DNA from: an uncultured Paraburkholderia sp. | GTDB lineage: Bacteria; Pseudomonadota; Gammaproteobacteria; Burkholderiales; Burkholderiaceae | Direction: 5' to 3' | Length of the DNA: 12,453 nucleotides | NCBI GenBank assembly: GCA_937917025.1 | Contig: CALFSF010000137.1 | Location: 1-12,453, forward strand | The notes under the pieces: generated by a model | Databases searched by the model: none | What the model was told of the DNA's origin: nothing | What the model saw: the letters and a program-made list of their open reading frames with translations, nothing else | Position numbers and translations under genes: made by a program | Shown here: piece after piece, positions 7,130 through 12,453 of the stretch | Layout: every line of letters begins with the position of its first letter | How positions within the stretch are numbered: the stretch's first letter is position 1

Positions 7130-8115
7130 GTACGCGCTTTCCCCAGCACTTCAGGATTGATCGGATTGGGCGGCTGCCCGGCGCGCGGCCCCTCGCCGAG
7201 CGCCGCGATCAGGTTGTCCGCCGCGAGATTCGCCATCGCGCGCCGCGTGGCTTCCGTCGCGCTCGCGATGTGCGGCGTGAGCACCACGTTCGGCACGGTG
7301 AGCAGATCGGGATTGAGCTTCGGCTCGCCTTCGTACACGTCGAGGCCAGCCGCCGCGATGCGCTTCGCGCGCAACGCGTCGACGAGCGCGGCGTCGTCGA
7401 CAATGCCGCCGCGCGCGATATTCGTGAGCGTCGCCGTCGGTTTCATCAAGGCAAGCTCGGCCGCGCCGATCGTGTGATGACTGTCCTTCGTATAGGGCAG
7501 CACGAGCACGACGTGGTCGGCACGGCGCAACAGTTCCTCCTTCGAAACGTACTGCGCGTTCAGTTCAGCCTCGATCTGCTCCGCGACGCGCGAGCGGTTG
7601 TGATAGATCACCTGCATGTTGAAGCCGCGCGCACGCCGCGCCAGCGCCTGCCCGATGCGCCCCATGCCGATCACGCCAAGGGTCGAGCCGTACACGTCGC
7701 CGCCGAGAAAACCGTCGTAGCTCCACTTCTGCCAGTGGCCCGCGCGCAACCAGTGTTCGGATTCCGCGATGCGGCGCGCGGCCGCCATCATCAGCGCCCA
7801 GCCGAAATCGGCCGTCGACTCGTTCAGGACATCGGGCGTGTTCGTGCCGAGCACGTGCGCGCGATTGAACGCGGCCATATCGAAGTTGTTGTAGCCGACC
7901 GCCATGTTCGCCACCACACGCAGCCGTGGTGCGGCGGCCAGTGTCGATGCCCCGACCGGGTCGCCGGCTGTCAGCGCGCCATCTTTATCAGCAAGCCGGC
8001 GAGTGAGTTCGTCGGCGCCCAGCACGTCGCCGTTGTTCCAGTCCACGTCGAAATACTGCTTGAGCCGATCGATCACGTCCGGAAAGATCGGACGTGCCAC
8101 AAGAATCTTCTGCAT
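7126..8115 (-). CDS. GhrB-type D-2-hydroxyacid dehydrogenase (glyoxylate/hydroxypyruvate reductase)
   Basis: This enzyme family reduces glyoxylate to glycolate and hydroxypyruvate to D-glycerate, or runs the reverse, in the cytoplasm. The Rossmann signature is GMGRIG (150-155); the catalytic triad is Arg235 (NIARGG), Glu264 (YEGEP) and His282 (TPHIAS). HNRSR (172-176) after the second Rossmann strand puts Arg where the cofactor's 2'-phosphate would sit, suggesting NADPH. The 329-residue size and MAVGYNNFD (71-79) fit GhrB/glycerate dehydrogenase. Two ATGs are possible: one at 8121 is only one base from the GGAG (8123-8126), whereas 8115 is seven bases from it, so 8115 is chosen. The gene overlaps rmuC by four bases and follows the transporter by about 70 bases. 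Exact substrate is unproven. Confidence 0.9.
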   Translation of the reverse strand: MQKILVARPIFPDVIDRLKQYFDVDWNNGDVLGADELTRRLADKDGALTAGDPVGASTLAAAPRLRVVANMAVGYNNFDMAAFNRAHVLGTNTPDVLNESTADFGWALMMAAARRIAESEHWLRAGHWQKWSYDGFLGGDVYGSTLGVIGMGRIGQALARRARGFNMQVIYHNRSRVAEQIEAELNAQYVSKEELLRRADHVVLVLPYTKDSHHTIGAAELALMKPTATLTNIARGGIVDDAALVDALRAKRIAAAGLDVYEGEPKLNPDLLTVPNVVLTPHIASATEATRRAMANLAADNLIAALGEGPRAGQPPNPINPEVLGKART

Positions 8116-8121
8116 TGTCAT

Positions 8122-8126
8122 TCTCC
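8122..8126 (-). promoter_or_regulatory. Shine-Dalgarno that decides the GhrB-type start
   Basis: GGAGA read on the - strand. It lies at proper spacing (seven bases from GGAG) for ATG 8115 but abuts ATG 8121, so the inner ATG is preferred. Confidence 0.6.
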
Positions 8127-8185
8127 GGAGTTGCCGCCCGCGCCGTCCGCACGCGGCGCTGGCCTCGTTTTATGCGTTTATACGA

Positions 8186-9616
8186 TCAGAAAAACAGCCA
8201 TGTGCTCACGAGGAACACTGGCATCAACACGACCAGCGCCCAGCCAAGGTACGCGAAAAAGCCCGGCATGCGCACGCCGCGCGATTCCGCGATCGCCTTG
8301 ACCATGAAATTCGGCGCGTTGCCGATATAGCTGTTCGCGCCCATGAACACCGCGCCCGCCGAAATGGCCGCGAGCGTGGTCGCGCCCGTGGTCATGAGCG
8401 TGTGCGCGTCTCCACCGGCCAGGTTGAAAAACACCAGATAGGTCGGCGCGTTGTCGAGGAACGACGACAGGATGCCGGTCGCCCAGAAATACATCGCGGC
8501 GTGCGGCTGGCCCGACGCGTCGTTGACGAGATGCACGATGCCCGAGAACGCGCCGTCCTGACCCGCGCGCAGGATCACGATAACCGGCGCGATCGTCACG
8601 AAGATGCCGGCGAACAGCTTCGCCACCTCCTCGATGGGTGCCCAGTTGAAATCGTTGCCCTCGCGCGCGGCGCGCGGGGTGATGGCGAGCGATACGAGTG
8701 TCAGGACAATCAGCGCTGCGTCGCGAACCGCGTTTTGCAGCGCGACGTGCGTGCCGGACAGGTCGAATTCGATACCCGGCTTCCACAGGCCGCTCATCAG
8801 CACGAGCCCGATCACCGCGCCGAGCAGCACGAAGTTGATCTTGCCATCGAGACCAAACGGCACGGAATCGGGCGTCGGATCCAGCAACGGCGTGCGCGAC
8901 TCTTCCCAATGACGGAAGTAGTACGAATCGAGCGCGTAAAAGATGGCGAGCAAAATCACGCAAACGAACAGCATCGGTAACGCGAGATGCGTCGTCGTCC
9001 AGAAAAAGCTCACGCCGTTGAGAAAGCCGAGGAAGAGCGGCGGATCGCCCAGCGGCGACAGCGAGCCGCCCGCGTTCGCGACCAGAAAGATGAAGAACAC
9101 CACGACATGAACCACGTGCCTGCGATTGTCGTTCGCGCGCAGGAGCGGGCGAATCAGCAGCATCGCCGCGCCCGTCGTGCCCATGATGCTGGCGAGCACG
9201 GTGCCGAGCGCGAGCATGCCCGTGTTGAGACGGGGCGAGCCGTGCAGGTTCCCGCGTACGCAAATGCCGCCCGCCACCGTATAGAGCGCGGTCAGCAGCA
9301 CGATGAACGGTATGTATTCCTCGAAGAGCGCATGCACGAACGTGCCGAACGCCACATCCGCGCCGAAAGCGACGCCGAACGGAACCAGAAACAGCGCCGC
9401 CCACGCCGCCGCGATCTTGCCGAAGTGGTGATGCCAGAACGCCGGCGCGACGAGCGGGAAGATCGCGATCGAAAGCAGCATGCCCGCAAAAGGCACGCCC
9501 CATAACGCGGAAAGCGTCGCGCCGTCGAGTGTGGCTGCAGCGGCGAGTTGCGGGCACATGGCCACCAGCAACGCAACAAGCGCCATGCCCGCGCGCGACG
9601 CGGTATGTCGTTTCAT
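8186..9616 (-). CDS. CitMHS/NhaD-like membrane transporter (putative Na+/H+ antiporter)
   Basis: A 476-residue polytopic inner-membrane protein with about a dozen hydrophobic segments. It begins with a signal-like helix ending in Ala-rich sequence (residues 11-28). Two repeated halves each carry a polar break typical of the ion-transporter superfamily: GTTGAAMLLIRPLL (146-159) and NAGGSLSPLGDPPLF (181-195) in the first, SSFLDNAPTYL (384-394) and GANSYIGNAPNFM (426-438) in the second. Relatives are annotated as sodium:proton antiporters or citrate-type carriers, so ion exchange or organic-acid transport are both possible. ATG 9616 is chosen because the frame upstream of it encodes Arg/Ser-rich sequence that overlaps the end of lutC. 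No good Shine-Dalgarno is visible. It lies 43 bases after lutC and about 70 before the reductase gene, on the same strand. Confidence 0.85.
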   Translation of the reverse strand: MKRHTASRAGMALVALLVAMCPQLAAAATLDGATLSALWGVPFAGMLLSIAIFPLVAPAFWHHHFGKIAAAWAALFLVPFGVAFGADVAFGTFVHALFEEYIPFIVLLTALYTVAGGICVRGNLHGSPRLNTGMLALGTVLASIMGTTGAAMLLIRPLLRANDNRRHVVHVVVFFIFLVANAGGSLSPLGDPPLFLGFLNGVSFFWTTTHLALPMLFVCVILLAIFYALDSYYFRHWEESRTPLLDPTPDSVPFGLDGKINFVLLGAVIGLVLMSGLWKPGIEFDLSGTHVALQNAVRDAALIVLTLVSLAITPRAAREGNDFNWAPIEEVAKLFAGIFVTIAPVIVILRAGQDGAFSGIVHLVNDASGQPHAAMYFWATGILSSFLDNAPTYLVFFNLAGGDAHTLMTTGATTLAAISAGAVFMGANSYIGNAPNFMVKAIAESRGVRMPGFFAYLGWALVVLMPVFLVSTWLFF

Positions 9617-9659
9617 CGAGGAATCCGGAATTGATGCAAGCGACCGGTCGCGTCGTGCT

Positions 9660-10322
9660 TCACGCACCACGGACGACGATCGCGTGAACCCGGTAAGGGC
9701 CGTGCGCGCCAAGCACGATGGTCTGTTCGATATCGCCGGTACGCGATGGCCCGGAGACAAAATTGACTGCGCGCGGCAACTCGCCGCGTTCGGCACGGAT
9801 CAGGCTGAACGCATCCTCCTGACCCGCGACAATGCGCGATGCAGGCACGATCGCGATATGCGTTTCCGGCAGCAGACCGGCCGATGAATACGTCTGCGGT
9901 CCCGACAGCAGTACCAGCGTACCGGTCTCGGCTGTCGCGCAGAAGCAGCCCGTGATGCCGACCGGGTCGAGGTTGCCGGGCTTGCGAAATTCGACGGCGA
10001 TACCGGCGTCAGCCCACGCGAGTTCGCGTAGCGTCTCCCACGCGACGGCCTGCACCGGAAGCTCGCGCTCCAGCAGATAGCGATGCGCCGCCGCGGGCAC
10101 GTCGCCCAACGTCGCGACTTCCTCGACGGTGGTCGACATTTTGCGTGCTTCATCGACGAAGCGCGCGACGAGGTCATCCGGCATGGGCGGCCGCGGACCT
10201 TCAGGATGGCGTGCGAGATAGTCGGCGACGGCCTCGCGTTCGGACGCGGCAGGTTCGGCTGAACGGCCCTGCGCTGCGCGGATGCGAGCCAGAATGTTGC
10301 GACGGGCAACCGATGTGTCCAT
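9660..10322 (-). CDS. lutC: LutC-family lactate utilisation protein (DUF162)
   Basis: LutC is one of three proteins (LutA, LutB, LutC) that together oxidise L-lactate to pyruvate in Bacillus and others; LutC itself carries no iron-sulfur site. This 220-residue protein has the family core: GITGCFCATAETGTLVLLSG (122-141), LPETHIAIVP (151-160), SGPSRTGDIEQ (190-200) and a C-terminal GAHGPYRVHAI. The frame runs further upstream into pncB, but ATG 10322 is chosen because it has GAGGA six bases before it and gives the family start. No LutA (CCG-domain) or LutB (Fe-S) gene adjoins it: upstream is pncB, downstream the transporter. They may lie elsewhere, or this LutC may act with other partners. Family assignment is firm; role in lactate use is inferred. 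Confidence 0.88.
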   Translation of the reverse strand: MDTSVARRNILARIRAAQGRSAEPAASEREAVADYLARHPEGPRPPMPDDLVARFVDEARKMSTTVEEVATLGDVPAAAHRYLLERELPVQAVAWETLRELAWADAGIAVEFRKPGNLDPVGITGCFCATAETGTLVLLSGPQTYSSAGLLPETHIAIVPASRIVAGQEDAFSLIRAERGELPRAVNFVSGPSRTGDIEQTIVLGAHGPYRVHAIVVRGA

Positions 10323-10367
10323 GTGCAATCCTCGTGACGATGACCATGACCTTGCGGTATCGGGAGA

Positions 10368-10373
10368 ATTATA
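10368..10373 (-). promoter_or_regulatory. Consensus -10 (TATAAT) ahead of lutC
   Basis: A perfect TATAAT on the - strand, 45 bases before the lutC ATG, just after the pncB hairpin. The matching -35 region (GTGTTC at 10391-10396) is poor and overlaps that hairpin's arm, and there is no extended -10 TG. A start here would give a leader of about 40 bases. Confidence 0.4.
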
Positions 10374-10386
10374 CCGGCCGCCCCTC

Positions 10387-10420
10387 GCGCGAACACCTGG
10401 CCGGACGGCCATGTTCGCGC
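10387..10420 (-). terminator. Long hairpin downstream of pncB
   Basis: Outer arms GCGCGAACA (10387-10395) and TGTTCGCGC (10412-10420) pair perfectly over 9 bp; inner arms TGGCC (10398-10402) and GGCCA (10407-10411) pair over 5 bp around a GGAC loop, with a two-base bulge at 10396-10397. It starts 14 bases beyond the pncB stop. There is no T tract on the - strand, so classic intrinsic termination is doubtful; an mRNA 3'-end stabiliser or a rho-related structure is equally possible. Confidence 0.5.
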
Positions 10421-10434
10421 ACGTCGACGTTGCG

Positions 10435-11631
10435 TTACTTCGCGGCGTCTTCCACGGGCGATTCGATGCCGAACACCTGCCGCAGATAGGCGAGATAGGC
10501 CTTGTCGTCGCACATGTTCTTGCCCGGCGAATCGGAGAGTTTCGCGACGGGCTGACCATTGCAGCGGACCATCTTGATCACGATCTGCAGCGGGTTATAG
10601 CCGAGATCGTTCGTGAGGTTCGTGCCAACGCCGAACGCGAGCTTGCAGCGCCCGCGGAATCGCTCGTACAGCTGGAGCACCTTCGGGATATCGAGCGCAT
10701 CGGAGAACACGAGCACCTTCGTGCGCGGGTCGCAGCGGTTCGCCTCGTAATGCTCCAGCAGACGCTCACCCCAGTCGAACGGATCGCCCGAATCGTGACG
10801 CGCCCCGTCGAACAGCTTGCAGAAGTACATATCGAAGTCGCGCAGGAACGCCTGCATGCCGTACACGTCGGAGAGCGCGATACCCAGGTCGCCGCGATAT
10901 TCCTTCGCCCACATCTCGAAGCCGAAGATCTGCGAATCGCGCAGCCGCGGCCCGAGCGCCTGACAGGCCTGCAGGTATTCATGCGCCATCGTGCCGAGCG
11001 GCGTCAGGCCGTGCTTCAGCGCGTAGAACACGTTACTCGTGCCCGCGAACTGCTCGCCGAGACCGTCCTTCAACGTGAGGATCACCTCTTCGTGCCACTG
11101 CTTCGAGAAGCGGCGCCGCGTACCGTAATCCGCGATCTTGCACTCGGAGAATTCCGGACGCGCGCCCAGCAGCTGGATCTTCTCGCGCAGACGCTCGCGC
11201 CCTTCCGAGTAATCCGGCTTTTGCTGCGTGTTGCGGAAATACACCTCGTTGACGATCGCGAGCATCGGAATCTCGAAGAGAATCGTATGCAGCCATGGGC
11301 CCGTGATCTCGATGTCGATCTCTCCGTTTCCCTTCTCCGATGGCTTGATCGAAATGTATTTCTCGCTCAGATGGAAAAGCGCGAGAAACTCGATGAAGTC
11401 GCCCTTGATGAAGCGCATGCGGCGCAGGTAATCGAGTTCGTCGTCAGAGAAACGCAGATGGCAGAGCTGGCGAACCTCGTCGCGGATTTCGTCGATATAC
11501 GGCACAAGATCGATGTTCGGCGTCCGGCAGCGGAACCTGTATTCCACATTCGCAGCGGGGAAATGATGCAGAACGACCTGCATCATCGTGAACTTGTACA
11601 GATCAGTATCGAGCAGCGAATTAATAATCAT
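10435..11631 (-). CDS. pncB: Nicotinate phosphoribosyltransferase PncB
   Basis: PncB joins nicotinate to PRPP, using ATP hydrolysis to drive it, giving nicotinate mononucleotide in the Preiss-Handler NAD salvage route. The 398 residues match the E. coli enzyme (400). The start MIINSLLDTDLYKFTMMQ is diagnostic. Further landmarks are DYGTRRRFS (168-176), GTSN (197-200), PLGTMAHE (211-218) with His217 at the place of the phosphorylated histidine of Salmonella PncB (His219), ARHDSGDP (277-284) and FGVGTNLTND (333-342). The frame stays open to 11832, but upstream residues have no family similarity and ATG 11631 gives the normal start. No Shine-Dalgarno is evident. It is divergent from fdxA and followed by a strong hairpin, then lutC, so it may be a single-gene unit. 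Confidence 0.96.
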   Translation of the reverse strand: MIINSLLDTDLYKFTMMQVVLHHFPAANVEYRFRCRTPNIDLVPYIDEIRDEVRQLCHLRFSDDELDYLRRMRFIKGDFIEFLALFHLSEKYISIKPSEKGNGEIDIEITGPWLHTILFEIPMLAIVNEVYFRNTQQKPDYSEGRERLREKIQLLGARPEFSECKIADYGTRRRFSKQWHEEVILTLKDGLGEQFAGTSNVFYALKHGLTPLGTMAHEYLQACQALGPRLRDSQIFGFEMWAKEYRGDLGIALSDVYGMQAFLRDFDMYFCKLFDGARHDSGDPFDWGERLLEHYEANRCDPRTKVLVFSDALDIPKVLQLYERFRGRCKLAFGVGTNLTNDLGYNPLQIVIKMVRCNGQPVAKLSDSPGKNMCDDKAYLAYLRQVFGIESPVEDAAK

Positions 11632-11885
11632 GTTGTGCAAACCGGACTGCCAGTAATCGGAGAAGGCCGCAAGGGGCACCTCGTAAGCCGGCATGCCCCG
11701 AACCGACCTGTTGCATGTTACCCGAATGCGGCCCTCCATACGGGCCGAAGGGCCTCTGCCGGATGGCCAGCACACGGCGCGGTCGGGCGGGCTCGCGTGA
11801 ACGACAGTCGCCGCGCTCCATAAACTAATCACGAAACGATATAAACCCCATTGCCGGCCAGCCTATACGGCTCTTGACCTTACGC

Positions 11886-11891
11886 TACAAT
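11886..11891 (+). promoter_or_regulatory. Possible -10 element for fdxA
   Basis: TACAAT, five of six consensus bases, placed 61 bases before the fdxA ATG. No good -35 sits at 16-18 bp; TTGACC at 11874 is only six bases upstream and too close. An activator-dependent or weak promoter is possible. Confidence 0.35.
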
Positions 11892-11903
11892 AGCGCTTTT
11901 GGC

Positions 11904-11923
11904 GTTTCGCCTCGTTTCGCCTC
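11904..11923 (+). repeat. Perfect 10-bp tandem repeat in fdxA leader
   Basis: GTTTCGCCTC occurs twice back to back (11904-11913, 11914-11923), between the candidate -10 and the ribosome site. A GGCG at 11901-11904 can pair with the CGCC of either copy, so two small alternative hairpins are possible. Confidence 0.7.
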
Positions 11924-11940
11924 CCCAGATACCGCATGCA

Positions 11941-11944
11941 GGAG
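11941..11944 (+). promoter_or_regulatory. Shine-Dalgarno of fdxA
   Basis: GGAG (within AGGAGC) lies eight bases before ATG 11953 and fixes that start. Confidence 0.75.
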
Positions 11945-11952
11945 CTGCCTGA

Positions 11953-12276
11953 ATGACTCACGTTGTGACCGAAAGCTGCATCAAGTGCCGCTATACCGAC
12001 TGCGTCGATGTGTGCCCGGTGGACTGCTTTCGCGAAGGTCCCAACTTCCTCGCGATCGACCCCGATGAGTGCATCGACTGTGCTGTTTGCGTCGCCGAAT
12101 GCCCGGTGAACGCGATCTATGCCGAAGAAGACGTGCCGGGCGACCAGCAGGATTTCATCCCGTTGAACGCCGACCTCGCGAAGGGCTGGCCGAGCATCAC
12201 GAAGACCAGGGCACCGCTGCCGGAAGCCGACGAATTCAAGGACGTGAAAGAAAAACTGGCGATGCTCGAGCGTTGA
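11953..12276 (+). CDS. fdxA: Seven-iron ferredoxin FdxA ([3Fe-4S][4Fe-4S])
   Basis: A 107-residue soluble electron carrier closely matching Azotobacter vinelandii ferredoxin I in length and layout. By alignment with that protein, Cys9, Cys17 and Cys50 would hold the [3Fe-4S] cluster, and Cys21, Cys40, Cys43 and Cys46 the [4Fe-4S] cluster; Cys12 and Cys25 correspond to its unliganded cysteines. Visible motifs are CIKCRYTDC (9-17), CPVDCF (21-26) and CIDCAVCVAECP (40-51), and the acidic C-terminus ends in LER as in FdI. ATG 11953 is supported by the GGAG at eight bases. It is divergent from pncB and upstream of a tRNA gene; a GC-rich dyad (12280-12285 with 12304-12309) follows the stop. Its redox partner is not shown by the context. 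Confidence 0.96.
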   Translation: MTHVVTESCIKCRYTDCVDVCPVDCFREGPNFLAIDPDECIDCAVCVAECPVNAIYAEEDVPGDQQDFIPLNADLAKGWPSITKTRAPLPEADEFKDVKEKLAMLER

Positions 12277-12279
12277 GCG

Positions 12280-12309
12280 GCGCGGGTCTGCACCCCCGCT
12301 GTGCCGCGC
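12280..12309 (+). terminator. Weak GC-rich dyad after fdxA
   Basis: GCGCGG (12280-12285) can pair with CCGCGC (12304-12309); a competing inner stem GCGGG/CCCGC (12282-12286 with 12295-12299) is also possible. No T tract follows. It starts four bases after the fdxA stop and is at best a weak terminator. Confidence 0.3.
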
Positions 12310-12350
12310 GCCACGTGTAGCCGAAGCGCGGGCGGGATAAGCAAAAGCTA

Positions 12351-12379
12351 TTGACAGGCCCTGAAGCACCCCATACAAT
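12351..12379 (+). promoter_or_regulatory. Sigma-70 promoter of tRNA-Asn
   Basis: TTGACA (12351-12356) and TACAAT (12374-12379) are separated by exactly 17 bp, a near-perfect consensus. Transcription should start near 12386, about 16 bases before the mature tRNA, as expected for a strong stable-RNA promoter. Confidence 0.85.
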
Positions 12380-12401
12380 TTCGCTTCTCTGCTGTTGTTG
12401 T

Positions 12402-12453
12402 TCCCCGATAGCTCAGTTGGTAGAGCGCCGGACTGTTAATCCGTAGGTCCCTG
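12402..12453 (+). tRNA. tRNA-Asn (GTT), 3' end cut by window
   Basis: The first 52 bases of a tRNA are present: acceptor strand TCCCCGA (12402-12408), T8 and A9, D stem GCTC/GAGC (12411-12414 with 12423-12426) around AGTTGGTA, anticodon arm (12428-12444) with loop CTGTTAA (12433-12439), and the variable loop. The anticodon GTT (12435-12437) reads asparagine codons AAC and AAU. The T arm, acceptor partner and any encoded CCA lie past the edge. The first pair of the anticodon stem is C12428-T12444, a mismatch where E. coli has G-U. Confidence 0.93.

Larger units (their letters stand above)
11632..11952. other. Divergent intergenic region, pncB and fdxA
   Basis: This 321-base region carries the control sequences of two divergent genes. 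On the - strand TAACAT (11715-11720) is a weak -10 candidate for pncB. GGCCC-N7-GGGCC (11730-11746) is a small dyad, and GGCATGCC (11690-11697) a palindrome. A more AT-rich patch lies around 11820-11848. On the + strand TACAAT (11886-11891) is a -10 candidate for fdxA. The long frames crossing it are unsupported extensions of pncB or its shadows. I see no gene here. Confidence 0.5.

Noticed and set aside
8140..8159. GCGCCG-N8-CGGCGC dyad between the transporter and reductase genes as a terminator
   Set aside because: No T tract on the - strand, a short gap and same-strand genes; ordinary for this base composition.
8178..9557. 459-codon - strand frame inside the transporter gene
   Set aside because: It is the alternative frame of a hydrophobic protein gene; its translation is Arg-rich with no domain.
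10282..11823. 513-codon + strand frame opposite pncB
   Set aside because: Antisense shadow of a gene with complete PncB motifs; no recognisable domain or ribosome site.
11874..11891. TTGACC plus TACAAT as a full fdxA promoter
   Set aside because: Only six bases separate them, far below the 16-18 required.
11863..12378. 171-codon - strand frame opposite fdxA
   Set aside because: Antisense to a ferredoxin with every cluster cysteine in place.

Overview
The window is chromosomal DNA from a high-GC betaproteobacterium, most likely the Burkholderia/Paraburkholderia/Caballeronia group. The evidence is an RNase E tail followed by moaA-mobA-moeA, close matches in wording to known Burkholderia MoaA, PncB and FdxA proteins, and consistent GC-rich third codon positions in every gene. 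This assignment comes from protein recognition, not a database search. The genes look like conserved core functions. I see no transposase, integrase, phage gene, CRISPR array, toxin-antitoxin pair or defence system.

Left third, all on the + strand. The window opens inside the C-terminal, disordered, RNA-binding half of RNase E (2-1354), which ends at a strong intrinsic terminator. A molybdenum-cofactor run follows: moaA (first step, GTP to cyclic intermediate), mobA (attaches GMP to make the guanine dinucleotide form) and moeA (inserts molybdate). Two hairpins lie in the gap before moeA. Next come a small unrecognised two-helix membrane protein and a GNAT N-acetyltransferase that overlap by four bases. 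A 135-bp convergent gap ends this block.

Middle and right, on the - strand (read from right to left). pncB (NAD salvage) comes first and is followed by a perfect long hairpin. Then come lutC (lactate-utilisation protein without LutA or LutB next to it), a CitMHS/NhaD-like membrane transporter, a GhrB-type 2-hydroxyacid reductase and rmuC. The last two overlap by four bases, so lutC-transporter-reductase-rmuC may form one transcript. A shared theme of small hydroxy acids is possible but is inference only.

Right end, + strand. fdxA encodes a seven-iron ferredoxin divergent from pncB, with a perfect 10-bp tandem repeat in its probable leader. A textbook sigma-70 promoter (TTGACA, 17 bp, TACAAT) drives a tRNA-Asn(GTT) cut by the window edge.

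I found no convincing new biological system. The most useful leads are small: RNA structures between genes, the orphan lutC neighbourhood, the uncharacterised membrane protein paired with an acetyltransferase, and the repeat-built RNase E tail.
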